A stretch of DNA of 64,000 bases, from positions 62,001 through 126,000 of the forward strand of contig NZ_JABEQH010000007.1 of assembly GCF_014174305.1 (NCBI RefSeq), written 5' to 3'. Origin of the DNA: Gluconacetobacter johannae (GTDB lineage: Bacteria > Pseudomonadota > Alphaproteobacteria > Acetobacterales > Acetobacteraceae). The notes under the pieces were generated by a model. It was given only the letters and a program-made list of their open reading frames with translations, was not told where the DNA came from and did no database searches. Positions 45,599-54,877 of the stretch are shown here, piece by piece (position 1 is the first letter of the stretch; every line of letters begins with the position of its first letter). The translations under genes and the position numbers were made by a program.

Positions 45599-46021
45599 GT
45601 GCCCTCGCCCTTCCATCTTGCCTTTCCGGTTGACGACCTCGATGCCGCCCGCACGTTCTACGGCACCGTCATGGGGTGCCCCGAGGGACGCAGTTCCGAA
45701 AGCTGGATCGATTTCGACCTGTTCGGCCACCAGATCGTCACCCATCTGACCCACGCGCCCCAGGCCCCTTCGAGCTGCATGGGCGCGGTCGATGGACATG
45801 CCGTGCCGATCCCGCATTTCGGCGTCGTGCTGGACATGGAAAGCTGGACCAGCCTGGCGGACCGCCTGCGTAGCCATGGGGTAACGTTCGTGATGGAACC
45901 CCAGATCCGCTTCAAGGGCCTGCCCGGCGAGCAGGCGACGATGTTCTTCCTCGACCCGGCGGGCAACGCGCTGGAATTCAAGGCGCTCCGCGACATGGGG
46001 CTGCTGTTCGCCAAGCAGTAG
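45599..46021 (+). CDS. VOC (glyoxalase/dioxygenase fold) protein 2
   Basis: The 140-residue protein starts at GTG 45599, 8 nt after GGAGA. It has a VOC fold: [58 protein letters not shown] and [17 protein letters not shown]. The two His and one Glu positions (HLAF, PHFG, LEFK) fit a mononuclear metal site, so dioxygenase or lyase activity is possible. It differs from VOC protein 1 in sequence. An AT-rich promoter with repeated GTATAT precedes it. Confidence 0.87.
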   Translation: MPSPFHLAFPVDDLDAARTFYGTVMGCPEGRSSESWIDFDLFGHQIVTHLTHAPQAPSSCMGAVDGHAVPIPHFGVVLDMESWTSLADRLRSHGVTFVMEPQIRFKGLPGEQATMFFLDPAGNALEFKALRDMGLLFAKQ

Positions 46022-46054
46022 GCGGGGCGAAGGCTTTATAAAACGAATGGGATG

Positions 46055-46102
46055 CAAGGGCCGAAGCCCTTGCCGGGTTCGGACAGAGCCCGAAAAGCCT
46101 GA
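46055..46102 (+). repeat. REP-like double hairpin
   Basis: CAAGGGC-cgaa-GCCCTTG (46055-46072) is followed by CGGG...CCCG around TTCGGACAGAG. This tandem hairpin style resembles dispersed intergenic repeats of Acetobacteraceae; I recall the pattern but cannot confirm copies. It lies between VOC protein 2 and the aspartate-dehydrogenase-like gene. Confidence 0.45.
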
Positions 46103-46120
46103 CACAGGAAGGACGACCGG

Positions 46121-46951
46121 ATGCATTTCGGGGCAACGATGCGGCAGAGGCCCCTGCGGATCGGGCTGGCGGGCCTGGGGTCGATCGGGCAACAGGTCGC
46201 GCGCCAGCTCGATGCCGGGATCGACGGGCTGGAACTGACGGCGGTGGCGGCCGCGGATGTGGAAAAGGCCCGCCAAAACCTGGCAGGTTTCCGCGCCCTG
46301 CCGCGCATCGGCACGCTGGCCGACCTGTCGGACACCGACGTGGTGGTCGAGATGCTGCCGGCCCGCATCTTCGCCGACATCGCCCGGCCGACACTGGAGC
46401 GTGGCGCCACCCTGGTGGTGGCGTCGGCCGGGGCGCTGCTGTCGCATATGGATCTGGTCGAGGTCGCGCGCCGCACCGGCGGGCGGATCATCGTCCCCAG
46501 CGGCGCGATCCTGGGGCTGGATGCCGTCCGCGCGGCGTGCGAGGCCCCGGTGGCGTCGATCACCATCGAAACCCGCAAATCCCCCGCCAGCCTGGCCGGC
46601 GCGCCGTACCTGGCGCAGCAGGGCATCGACGTGCACGCCCTGCGCGCCGCCACGACCATCTTCAGCGGCACCGCCGAGGAAGCCGCCCTGGCCTTCCCCG
46701 CCAACACCAACGTCGCGGCGGCGCTGGCCCTGGCGGGGCTGGGGCCGCGCAGGACCGAAATCCGGGTGATCGCCGACCCGGCGGTGGACCGCAACATTCA
46801 TACCATCACGGTCGAGTCCGCCGTCGCGCGCTTCACCTGCCATATCGACATCGTTCCCAATCCGGAAAACCCACGCAGTGGTCAGTTGACATCCCGATCC
46901 ATCATCGCCTGCCTGCGCGACATGGTCTCGCCGGTGCGGATCGGCACATAA
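46121..46951 (+). CDS. Aspartate dehydrogenase family (NadX-like) enzyme
   Basis: The 276-residue protein has an N-terminal Rossmann fold (LRIGLAGLGSIGQQVARQLD) and the NadX-type catalytic domain (FPANTNVAAALALAGLG, VIADPAVDRNIHTITVES, PNPENPRSGQLTSRSI). The conserved His in RNIHTI is the proposed catalytic residue. Family members oxidise L-aspartate to iminoaspartate or deaminate it to oxaloacetate. Here it may release nitrogen from a pathway product; a role in NAD synthesis is less likely because nadA and nadC are not nearby. Confidence 0.85.
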   Translation: MHFGATMRQRPLRIGLAGLGSIGQQVARQLDAGIDGLELTAVAAADVEKARQNLAGFRALPRIGTLADLSDTDVVVEMLPARIFADIARPTLERGATLVVASAGALLSHMDLVEVARRTGGRIIVPSGAILGLDAVRAACEAPVASITIETRKSPASLAGAPYLAQQGIDVHALRAATTIFSGTAEEAALAFPANTNVAAALALAGLGPRRTEIRVIADPAVDRNIHTITVESAVARFTCHIDIVPNPENPRSGQLTSRSIIACLRDMVSPVRIGT

Positions 46952-46966
46952 GGCCAGTTCGCGCCC

Positions 46967-47875
46967 TCAGGGGGAACAAAGCCCGGTGGCCTGTGCGGCG
47001 AACAATTTCGCAAGCCAGTCGATGAACACGCGCACGCGCGGCGATAACTGCCGGTTGCGCGGGTAAAGCAGCGAAACCGGCGTCGGCGACGGGGGGCAAT
47101 CGGGCAGGACAACCACCAGCGTCCCCTGTTCCAGATCCCGCGCGACGTGATAGCGCGGCACCTGGATCAGCCCCAGCCCCAGTCTGGCCGCCGCGACGAA
47201 ACTCTCCGCCCCGTTCACCGCCACCGGGCTGGGCAGGGTGACGTGGCGCAGCACGTCCCCGACCATGAATTCCAGCGGCAGCAGCCCGCCGGTCGCCGAC
47301 GATCGAAACCCGACCATGCGATGCCCGTCCAGCGCCGCGATGTCCCCAGGCATGCCGAACCGCGCGACATAGGACGGGGCCGCGCAGGTCACTTCCTCCA
47401 GCATCGTCACCCGTCGCGCCACCATGTCGCTGTCCTGCAAATCGCCCACGCGCAGCACGCAATCGATCCCCTCGCGGATCAGGTCCACCAGCCGGTCGCC
47501 CTCGCTCATGGTCAGTTCGATCTCGGGATAGGCGGCCAGGAAGTCCGGCAGGCGCGGCAGCACGAAATGGCGGGCCAGCGTGCCATGCACATCGACCCTC
47601 AGCATGCCGCGCGGCTTCGCGCCGCCGAAGGCGGCCTCGGCATCCTCCAGATCGGCAATGAGCGCAAGACAGCGACGATGATAGGCCTCGCCATCCAGCG
47701 TCGGACTCACATGCCGCGTGGTGCGTTGCAGCAGCCGGACGCCCAGCCGCGCCTCGAGTTGCTTGATCGCATCCGTCACCGTCGAGCGCGGCAGGCCGAG
47801 GTCGCCCGCTGCGAGCGTGAAGCTGCGACGCTCCACCACCCGCGTGAACACCCGCATGGCGTCAAATCGGTCCAT
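46967..47875 (-). CDS. LysR family regulator
   Basis: The 302-residue protein has a LysR helix-turn-helix (AMRVFTRVVERRSFTLAAGDLGLPRSTVTDAIKQLEARLGVRLLQRTTR) and a periplasmic-binding-like effector domain (MLRVDVHGTLARHFVLPRLPDFLAAYPEIELTMSEGDR). It is divergent from an SDR gene, a standard arrangement in which LysR activates its neighbour. The start is ATG 47875. It converges on the aspartate-dehydrogenase-like gene. Confidence 0.94.
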   Translation of the reverse strand: MDRFDAMRVFTRVVERRSFTLAAGDLGLPRSTVTDAIKQLEARLGVRLLQRTTRHVSPTLDGEAYHRRCLALIADLEDAEAAFGGAKPRGMLRVDVHGTLARHFVLPRLPDFLAAYPEIELTMSEGDRLVDLIREGIDCVLRVGDLQDSDMVARRVTMLEEVTCAAPSYVARFGMPGDIAALDGHRMVGFRSSATGGLLPLEFMVGDVLRHVTLPSPVAVNGAESFVAAARLGLGLIQVPRYHVARDLEQGTLVVVLPDCPPSPTPVSLLYPRNRQLSPRVRVFIDWLAKLFAAQATGLCSP

Positions 47876-47988
47876 TGATTTGTTCGTTTATCCCGGATTG
47901 TGATGCCGGATCATGACTGATTATCCGACCAGAGAAAAGGTTCATGGTCCCTTCATCCCCAGCGGATACCCCAGACAGGAGACCGACC

Positions 47989-48729
47989 ATGACCCGGAAC
48001 ACCAACACAGTCGCCCTCGTCACCGGCGCCTCGCGCGGCATCGGCGCGGCCATCGCCGAACGGCTGGCGCGGGACGGCTTTACCGTCGTCATCAACTATT
48101 CCGGCAACGCCGCCCCGGCCGAAGCCCTGGCGCGCACGATCGAAGAACAGGGCGGCCGCGCGCTCACCGCCCAGGCCGATGTCAGCGACCCCCAGGCCGT
48201 GCGCGGCATGTTCGATGCGGCCGAGGCCGCGTTCGGCGGCGTCGACGTGCTGGTCAACAACGCCGGCATCATGACGCTGTCGCCCATCGCCGACACCGAC
48301 GACGCCACGTTCGATCGCCAGATCGCCGTCAACCTCAAGGGCACGTTCAACACGCTGCGCGAGGCCGCCGGGCGGCTGCGCGACGGCGGGCGGATCATCA
48401 ATTTCTCGTCCAGCGTCACGGGCCTGCTGCAACCGGGGTACGGCGTCTATGCCGCCACCAAGGCCGCCGTCGAGGCGATGACCCCCATCCTGGCGAAGGA
48501 ACTGCGCGGCCGCGCCATCACCGTCAACGCGGTGGCCCCCGGCCCGACCGCGACCGACCTGTTCCTGAACGGAAAATCACCCGAACTGGTCGAGCGCCTG
48601 TCGAAGCTGGCGCCACTGGAACGGCTGGGCCAGCCCGAGGACATCGCCGCCAGCGTCGCCTTCCTCGCCGGGCCCGATGGCGCGTGGATCAACGGCCAGA
48701 CGCTGCGCGCCAATGGCGGCATCATCTGA
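47989..48729 (+). CDS. Short-chain dehydrogenase/reductase, LysR-linked
   Basis: The 246-residue SDR has the cofactor motif TGASRGIGAAIAERLA, NNAG (VLVNNAGIM) and the catalytic YxxxK (YGVYAATKAAVEAM). A basic residue in the first loop suggests NADP preference. ATG 47989 follows AGGAG by 8 nt. The substrate is unknown; LysR-linked SDRs of this type often reduce quinones, ketones or sugars. The divergent LysR gene is the likely regulator. Confidence 0.93.
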   Translation: MTRNTNTVALVTGASRGIGAAIAERLARDGFTVVINYSGNAAPAEALARTIEEQGGRALTAQADVSDPQAVRGMFDAAEAAFGGVDVLVNNAGIMTLSPIADTDDATFDRQIAVNLKGTFNTLREAAGRLRDGGRIINFSSSVTGLLQPGYGVYAATKAAVEAMTPILAKELRGRAITVNAVAPGPTATDLFLNGKSPELVERLSKLAPLERLGQPEDIAASVAFLAGPDGAWINGQTLRANGGII

Positions 48730-48745
48730 ACCAGCCCCGGACGGG

Positions 48746-48943
48746 TCATGATACGCGCTTCGGATCTTCCTCAAGAAAATACTGCACCGTTTCCAGTATC
48801 GCATTCCAATAGGCCGTCAACGCCGCGTCGTCGGCCTCCTGCGCTTCATCCCGATGCATGCGGGCCACGTGTACGGCCGCGTCGCCATGACGGTCCACCA
48901 ATTCCATGGCCGCTTCCGGAACCGGTTTCGGGGGCGGTTTCAT
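48746..48943 (-). CDS. Small acidic hypothetical protein
   Basis: The 65-residue protein starts at ATG 48943 after GGGAGAG. It is helical and acidic (VPEAAMELVDRHGDAAVHVARMHRDEAQEADDAALTAYWNAILETVQYFLEED). The segment AVHVARMHRDEAQEADDA resembles small uncharacterised alphaproteobacterial proteins. No function can be given. The longer frame to 49066 lacks a ribosome binding site. Confidence 0.7.
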   Translation of the reverse strand: MKPPPKPVPEAAMELVDRHGDAAVHVARMHRDEAQEADDAALTAYWNAILETVQYFLEEDPKRVS

Positions 48944-49260
48944 CGTCGCTCTCCCATCAGGACGGCAATGGAAGCTGGGGATGCGGGCGGGCGTTTCAAT
49001 CGCCTGCGCGAGAACGTGATGCGGCTGTAATTTTGGATGGAACAAGTCCAGCTCAAGAAATCTCACAATGAACTTTTAATTCCGCTCCTTTCAGAACCGG
49101 GTTTCCGCCCCATGTGGTGGGAAAAGGGAGGGTGGAATGTCGTCTAAAACTCCGCCGACACCACGTGGCAGCAGAACATCACGCGCGACGCGCGGTCCTG
49201 CGGCCGGGCACGATCCCGGCCCCGCCGGACAGGAACCTTCCGCCAACCCGGATCGACCGC
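48944..49260. other. Intergenic region upstream of the APH-fold gene
   Basis: This 317-bp stretch is upstream of the ATG chosen at 49261. The frame stays open back to 49114, but that part has no family-like sequence. It probably holds divergent promoters; no clear motif was recognised. Confidence 0.4.
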
Positions 49261-50403
49261 ATGGCGGCCCCGAGCCGCAAGAGGCGGAAGGAGACGAGGC
49301 AGAGCAGCAGCCCGCTTCCGCCCGGACACCCGGGCAAGGCGGCATTTGCCGCTAGCGTCCCGGCGCCCGTCTCGCTGGAGCGCAAGGTCCAGTTTCTGTC
49401 CCGGCCGCAAAGCTATGCCGGTTCCATAAAGACGGTCATCGCGCGTGAGACGCATATGTCCTGGGTCTTCCTGGCCGGACCGCGCGTCTACAAGCTCAAG
49501 AAGCCGGTGCGCTTTCCCTATCTGGATTTTTCCACCCTGGACCGTCGGGCCGACGCCTGCCGTACCGAAGACCGCCTGAACCGCCGGCTGGCGCCGGATG
49601 TCTATCTGGGCGTCGTCCCTCTGGTCGAGGGGGCGTCGGGCCTGGCCATCGGCGGGGCGGGGCAGGTCGTGGACTGGCTGGTCGTCATGCGCCGCCTCGA
49701 CGACGCCGGCTTTCTCCAGTCGGCATTGCTGGCGCATGCGGTGCAGTCGTCGCAGCTCGACCGGCTGGCCGCCGTCCTGGCGTCGTTCTACGCGCATGCG
49801 CCCCCGCTTTCGGTCCGGGGGCCGGCGGCCGCCTTGCGGGTGTCGTGGCGGAGGGCATTGTCCCACAACCGCCGCGTGTTGCTCGACCCCCGCTTCCATC
49901 TGCCGCGCGGACTGGTGGCGCGGGTCGATCGGATCCAGACGCGCTTTCTGGACCGGCGGTTCGGGGTGATCGTGGCGCGCGCGCGTGCCGGCCGCATCGT
50001 CGACGCGCATGGGGACCTGCGCCCGGAACATATCTGGCTGGACGGGCGCGTGAGCATCATAGATCGCCTGGAATTCGACCCGGCCCTGCGGGCGCTCGAT
50101 CCGCTGGACGAAATCGCCTTCCTGCAGCTCGAATGCACGCGCCTGGGCGCAGCCTGGGCGGGCGAGAGGATCGGCCGGCATCTGCGGCCGATCCTGCATG
50201 GGCGGCATGTCGGCGGATTGCCGCTGTTCTATCGCAGCTATCGCGCCATGCTGCGGGCCCGGCTGGCGATCATGCATCTGTGCGACAGTTCGCCGCGCAC
50301 GCCCGAAAAATGGCCGCGCCAGGCGCGCCTGTATCTGCGCCTGGCCCTGTTCGACGCGCTGAAGCTGGACCGGCTTGAAAATGCCGCCCTACCCGCCCCC
50401 TGA
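49261..50403 (+). CDS. Aminoglycoside-phosphotransferase-fold protein (COG2187 type)
   Basis: The protein of about 380 residues resembles the COG2187 kinase-like family, in which an APH fold (sometimes with a separate P-loop kinase domain) is found. The core is TVIARETHMSWVFLAGPRVYKLKKPVRFPYLDFSTL and the catalytic loop is IVDAHGDLRPEHIWLDGRVSIIDRLEFDPALRALDPLDEIAFL. The second P-loop domain is absent. The substrate is unknown. It heads the phosphotransfer cassette and converges on the PRPP-synthetase-like gene, with 2 bp between their stops. Confidence 0.8.
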   Translation: MAAPSRKRRKETRQSSSPLPPGHPGKAAFAASVPAPVSLERKVQFLSRPQSYAGSIKTVIARETHMSWVFLAGPRVYKLKKPVRFPYLDFSTLDRRADACRTEDRLNRRLAPDVYLGVVPLVEGASGLAIGGAGQVVDWLVVMRRLDDAGFLQSALLAHAVQSSQLDRLAAVLASFYAHAPPLSVRGPAAALRVSWRRALSHNRRVLLDPRFHLPRGLVARVDRIQTRFLDRRFGVIVARARAGRIVDAHGDLRPEHIWLDGRVSIIDRLEFDPALRALDPLDEIAFLQLECTRLGAAWAGERIGRHLRPILHGRHVGGLPLFYRSYRAMLRARLAIMHLCDSSPRTPEKWPRQARLYLRLALFDALKLDRLENAALPAP

Positions 50404-50405
50404 CC

Positions 50406-51437
50406 TCAGAATACGAACAGGTCCGACAGCGGCACGTTGCGATGCAGCCTGCGGATGGCTTCGGCAAGCAGCGGCGCCGCGGACACGACCTCCAGCTTGC
50501 GCCGGACCGGCCCGTCCGGCAACCGGATGGGCTGGACCGTGTCGGTCGTCAGGATACGGTCGATGGCCGGTTCGGCCAGGACGGTGTCCGCCCCGGCCGC
50601 GAACAGCCCATGCGTGACGCAGGCCACGACCTGCCGCGCCCCGCCGTCGCGCGCCGCGCGGGCCGCGCGGGCGAGCGTCCCGCCGGTGCTGACTAGGTCG
50701 TCGATGACGATACAGGTCGCGCCCTGGACATCGCCGACGAACAGGTCGCCGGAGACCTGCCCGCCGCTGCGGTGCTTCTCGGCGAAGGCCGTCCCGACCG
50801 GGCGTCCGGTCGCCTCCTCCAGCGCCCCGCGCAGGCGTTCGGCCCGCTTGCCGCCGCCAAGGTCCGGCGAAACGACGCACAGGCGCCCGGCGTCGGCGGT
50901 CAGGCTACGGATGGAGGCCACCAGCAGGGGAACGGCCGTCAGCGCCACCGTCCGCCGGCGGAAGGCGTTTTCGAACGCCGCCTCGTCATGCACGTCCATC
51001 GTGACCAGACGGTCGGTTCCCACGGCTTCGAACAGCGTGGCGACATAGCGCGTCGTCACCGGGTCGTTCGGCTTGGTCCGCCGGTCCTTGCGCCCATAGC
51101 ACAGATAGGGCGCGATGGCGGTCACGCGCGCGGCCCCCGCGTCCTTGCAGGCGCCGATAAAGAACAGCAGCCGGCACAGCCGGTCGTTGGCGCTGCCCGC
51201 CGCATCGCCATGCAGACTGTGCAGCAGATAGACATCCGCGCCGCACACCGGGTCCAGCGCGCGGGTCTTGTGTTCCCCGTCCTCGAAATCGCGTTCCTCG
51301 TGCCGGCTCAGCGCCAGGTCCAGGTGCCGGGCAATCGCCTGCCCCAGCACGTCGGTGCCGGCCAGGGCGAAAAGGCGGATGTCGCCTTCCGCCAGGGGGT
51401 CAGCCTGCCGGCCGGGTCGTGCCTGTCGCGGGTCCAC
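50406..51437 (-). CDS. Ribose-phosphate pyrophosphokinase-like protein
   Basis: The 343-residue protein is a PRPP-synthetase-type enzyme. The ATP and ribose-phosphate regions are visible (YLCYGRKDRRTKPNDPVTTRYVATLFEAVG, VVSPDLGGGKRAERL) and the PRPP loop is CIVIDDLVSTGGTL. It differs from housekeeping Prs by an extended N-terminus and the context. It overlaps the pfkB stop by 38 bp, so the two are probably coupled. It may make or recycle PRPP, or act in a degradative direction. Confidence 0.86.
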   Translation of the reverse strand: MDPRQARPGRQADPLAEGDIRLFALAGTDVLGQAIARHLDLALSRHEERDFEDGEHKTRALDPVCGADVYLLHSLHGDAAGSANDRLCRLLFFIGACKDAGAARVTAIAPYLCYGRKDRRTKPNDPVTTRYVATLFEAVGTDRLVTMDVHDEAAFENAFRRRTVALTAVPLLVASIRSLTADAGRLCVVSPDLGGGKRAERLRGALEEATGRPVGTAFAEKHRSGGQVSGDLFVGDVQGATCIVIDDLVSTGGTLARAARAARDGGARQVVACVTHGLFAAGADTVLAEPAIDRILTTDTVQPIRLPDGPVRRKLEVVSAAPLLAEAIRRLHRNVPLSDLFVF

Positions 51438-52392
51438 TGGTCGGTCCCTTTACGCTGGGCGGGGCGCTTGCCCCGATCTGCCGGAACAGGGCCTCGACCG
51501 TCTCGCGCCGGGCCTGGGCCGTGCCATAGAATTCGACGCTCGCGGACCCGGCGGCGACGGCCAGGGCCAGCGCCTCGTCGGGGGACATGCCGCGTGTCAG
51601 GCCCAGCACCAGGCCCGCCATGAAACTGTCGCCCGCGCCCACGGCGCCGCGCGCCTGCACCGGCGGGGCGGCCAGGTACGTCAGGCCGGCGGCGGACCCC
51701 AGCCATGCCCCGTCCGGCCCAAGGCTGACGGCGACCATCCGGGCCGCGCCGGCACGCAGCACCCGCTCGATCTCCGCCGCCAGGGCGTCCTGTCCCTCGA
51801 CCGGATGGCCGACCAGGGATTCGAACTCCCCATGGCTGAGTTTCAGCAGATCCACCCCCTGCCCCACGACCGCGCGCAGGGCCGCGCCGGATGTATCGAC
51901 GGCAAAGCGCCAGCCCCGCCGCGCCCCGACGGCGGCCGCCCGGGCATAGAAATCCTCGGGCACCCCGCGCGGCAGGCTGCCGCTTGCGACGACCCAGCCG
52001 GCGTCAAGGCCCTCGAGGATCGCCAGGCTGTTCCGCCATTCCGCCGCCTCGATCAGGGGGCCCTCGGACACGAAACGGTATTCCAGGTGGCTCGCGCGCT
52101 CCTGCACGTTCAGGCAGATGCGGGTCCGCCCCCCGATCGGCAGGCTTTTCCAGGGCACGCCGGCCTGGTCGAGCAATTCCTCGACCAGGCGCCCGGTCAC
52201 CCCGCCGGTCATGATGACGGCCAGGGTCTCGCCGCCCAGCTCGTGGATGACGCGGGCGACGTTGATCCCCCCGCCGCCGGGGTCCAGCCGCTCGTCCGCC
52301 GTGCGGATCTTCTGCGTCGGGCGCACCTCCGCCGCGACGCAGGCGACGTCCACGGCGGGGTTGAGCGTCAATGTCGCAATGGTCTGGGACAT
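51400..52392 (-). CDS. PfkB family sugar kinase (phosphofructokinase-2 like)
   Basis: The 330-residue ribokinase-family enzyme has PfkB signatures: GGGGINVARVIHELGG near the start, GRTRICLNVQE, and the anion hole/catalytic base GAVGAGDSFMAGLVLGL. The substrate is probably fructose-6-phosphate or another phosphosugar (family inference). Acetic acid bacteria usually lack a complete glycolysis, so a PfkB enzyme here is notable. The gene lies 38 bp downstream of ppsA on the same strand. Confidence 0.88.
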   Translation of the reverse strand: MSQTIATLTLNPAVDVACVAAEVRPTQKIRTADERLDPGGGGINVARVIHELGGETLAVIMTGGVTGRLVEELLDQAGVPWKSLPIGGRTRICLNVQERASHLEYRFVSEGPLIEAAEWRNSLAILEGLDAGWVVASGSLPRGVPEDFYARAAAVGARRGWRFAVDTSGAALRAVVGQGVDLLKLSHGEFESLVGHPVEGQDALAAEIERVLRAGAARMVAVSLGPDGAWLGSAAGLTYLAAPPVQARGAVGAGDSFMAGLVLGLTRGMSPDEALALAVAAGSASVEFYGTAQARRETVEALFRQIGASAPPSVKGPTSGPATGTTRPAG

Positions 52393-52430
52393 GTCTGGGG
52401 ATCCCGCGCAAGGGGGCGGTGGCGCGCCGC

Positions 52431-54836
52431 TCAGGCCATGGCGTCCTCGGCCCGGCGGACGACGTCCATGGTGCGAAGCAGGCTGGACGGATTGACGCTG
52501 ATCGAATCAATCCCGATCGCGACCAGGAAGCGGGCGATGTCCGGATCGTTCGCCGGGGCCTCGCCACAGATCCCGATCTTGCGTTCGTTGCGCCGGGCGC
52601 CGGTCACGGCCAGGCGCAGCATCTCGCGCATGCCCGGATCGCCTTCGTCGAAATCGAACGCGACGATTTCGGAATCGCGGTCCACGCCCAGCGTAAGCTG
52701 GGTCAGATCATTCGAGCCGATCGAGAATCCGTCGAATTCCGCGGCAAAGGAATCGATCTGGATGACGTTGTTGGGGATTTCGCACATCATGTAGACCTCC
52801 AGCCCATCCTTGCCGCGCGCCAGGCCGTTCCGGCCCATCGCGGCCAGGACCTGTTCGGCCTCCACCACCCGGCGGCAGAACGGCACCATGACGATCAGGT
52901 TGGTCAGCCCCATGTCCCCGCGCACCCGCGACAGCGCCGCGCATTCCAGCGCGAAGCCGTCGGCATAGGCCGGATGGGCATAGCGCGACGCGCCGCGAAA
53001 GCCGATCATGGGGTTGGCCTCCCGCGGCTCGAACGTCGCGCCGCCGATCAGGGCCGCATATTCGTTGGTCTTGAAATCCGACAGCCGCACGATGACCGGC
53101 CTGGGATGGAAGGCGGCGGCGATCGTGCCGATCCCTTCCGACAGGGTGCGGATGAAATAGTCGCCGGGCGACGGGTTCCCGGCCGTGCGTTCGGCGACCC
53201 GCCGCCGATCGTCGGGCGACAGGCGTTCGGGGTGCGCCAGCGCCATCGGATGGATACCGATGGATTCGCTGATGATGAATTCCATGCGCGCCAGCCCCAC
53301 CCCCGCGCAGGGCATCATCGCCGTCCTGAAGGCCAGTTCCGGATTGCCCAGATTGACCATGACCGGGGTGCGCGGGCGCGGCAGGTTGCCGACGTCGGTC
53401 CGGGTGACCGCGAAGGGGACCTCGCCGTCATAGATCTCTCCGCTCTCGCCCCCCGCGCACGAGACCGTGACACGCTGTCCCGAGCGCAGGACCCGCGTCG
53501 CATCGCCGGTTCCGACGACCGCCGGAACCCCCAGCTCGCGCGCGATGATGGCGGCGTGGCAGGTACGGCCGCCATGGTCGGTCACGATGGCGGCCGCGGT
53601 CTTCATGACCGCCTCCCAGTCGGGATTGGTGGACGGCGCGACCAGCACCTCGCCCGGCTGGAAGGACCCGAGTTCGTCACGGGTGGAAATCACGCGGACC
53701 GGACCGCCCCCGATCTTCTCGCCCACGGCCCGGCCGCGCGCCAGCACGGCCCCCTCTCCCGTCAGGGCATAGGTTTCCAGCAGGGCGGCGCCCCTGCGCG
53801 AGGCCACGGTCTCGGGCCGCGCCTGAACGATATAGAGCCGGCCGTCATCGGCATCCTTGGCCCATTCGATGTCCATCGGCACCGGGTGGCCGGCCTGTCG
53901 CGAATAATGATCCTCGATCAGCAGCGCCTGGTCGGCCAGGGACAGGGCTTCGGCATCGCTGATGCAGAACTGCCGCTGCCGGTCCGGCGGGGTCGGCGCG
54001 TTGCGGGTGCGCGATCCGCCGGGCCCCGGCTCCAGGCCCATCGTCAGTTGCTTCCGTCCCAGGACATGCCGCAGCACGATACGGTGTCCCTGGCGAAAGG
54101 TCGGCTTGTGGACATAGAATTCGTCCGGGTCGATGGCGCCCTGGACGATGTTTTCGCCCAGCCCGTAGGCCCCGGTAATCAGGACGACGTCGCGGAAGCC
54201 GGATTCGGTATCCAGGGTGAAGATGACGCCGCTGGACGCGCGATCGGCATGGACCAGCTTCATGACCCCGACGGACAGGCTGACCTTGAAATGGTCGAAG
54301 CCGTTATTGGCGCGATACACGATGGCCCGGTCCGTGAAAAGCGAGGCAAAGCAGTGGCGGCATGCCTCGAAGATCGCCTCGACCCCGCTGACGTTCAGGT
54401 AGGATTCGTGCTGGCCCGCGAAACTGGCCGTGGGAAGATCCTCCGCCGTGGCGGAACTGCGGACCGCGACGGCGACATCCGGACCATATTGCGCTTCGAG
54501 AAGACGATAGGCATCGCCGACAAGCCGGTGCAGCGCCCCGGTGCCGGTGGCGGCATAGACCAGCTCGCGCGCCCTGGCTGCCTGGCGCGCCAGCAGGGCG
54601 ATGTCGGTCGGGTCCAGAGGGTCCAGCAGGGCATGCAGGGCCGGCCAGGCGTCGGCTTCGTCCAGCGCGTCGCGATAGGCGCGCGCCGTCAGGACGAACC
54701 CGTTGGGCACCAGAATGCCCTGCGCCGCCAGCCCCCGGTACATCTCGCCCAGCGAGGCATTCTTGCCGCCGACCAGGGGCACATCCCCAAGCCCGATCTC
54801 CTCGAACCATCGCAGGGACTCTGAAGACTCCGTCAT
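52431..54836 (-). CDS. ppsA: Phosphoenolpyruvate synthase
   Basis: PpsA converts pyruvate and ATP to PEP, AMP and phosphate. The 801-residue protein has the ATP-grasp domain (GLGDVPLVGGKNASLGEMYRGL), the mobile phospho-His domain (GGRTCHAAIIARELGVPAVVG) and the PEP/pyruvate-binding barrel (MCEIPNNVIQID, IGSNDLTQLTLGVDRDS, ICGEAPANDP). All three domains are present. Two ATGs (54839, 54836) lie after AGGAG; the second has better spacing. It is the anabolic entry to PEP, in an operon with pfkB and the PRPP-synthetase-like gene. Confidence 0.96.
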   Translation of the reverse strand: MTESSESLRWFEEIGLGDVPLVGGKNASLGEMYRGLAAQGILVPNGFVLTARAYRDALDEADAWPALHALLDPLDPTDIALLARQAARARELVYAATGTGALHRLVGDAYRLLEAQYGPDVAVAVRSSATAEDLPTASFAGQHESYLNVSGVEAIFEACRHCFASLFTDRAIVYRANNGFDHFKVSLSVGVMKLVHADRASSGVIFTLDTESGFRDVVLITGAYGLGENIVQGAIDPDEFYVHKPTFRQGHRIVLRHVLGRKQLTMGLEPGPGGSRTRNAPTPPDRQRQFCISDAEALSLADQALLIEDHYSRQAGHPVPMDIEWAKDADDGRLYIVQARPETVASRRGAALLETYALTGEGAVLARGRAVGEKIGGGPVRVISTRDELGSFQPGEVLVAPSTNPDWEAVMKTAAAIVTDHGGRTCHAAIIARELGVPAVVGTGDATRVLRSGQRVTVSCAGGESGEIYDGEVPFAVTRTDVGNLPRPRTPVMVNLGNPELAFRTAMMPCAGVGLARMEFIISESIGIHPMALAHPERLSPDDRRRVAERTAGNPSPGDYFIRTLSEGIGTIAAAFHPRPVIVRLSDFKTNEYAALIGGATFEPREANPMIGFRGASRYAHPAYADGFALECAALSRVRGDMGLTNLIVMVPFCRRVVEAEQVLAAMGRNGLARGKDGLEVYMMCEIPNNVIQIDSFAAEFDGFSIGSNDLTQLTLGVDRDSEIVAFDFDEGDPGMREMLRLAVTGARRNERKIGICGEAPANDPDIARFLVAIGIDSISVNPSSLLRTMDVVRRAEDAMA

Positions 54837-54877
54837 CATGTCGCTCCTGCTGTCTGGCCGCGAAACGCCGCGATGCC

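Noticed and set aside
52371-54824. 817-codon open frame on the plus strand across ppsA
   Set aside because: It mirrors the PEP synthase gene, which has all expected motifs on the other strand.
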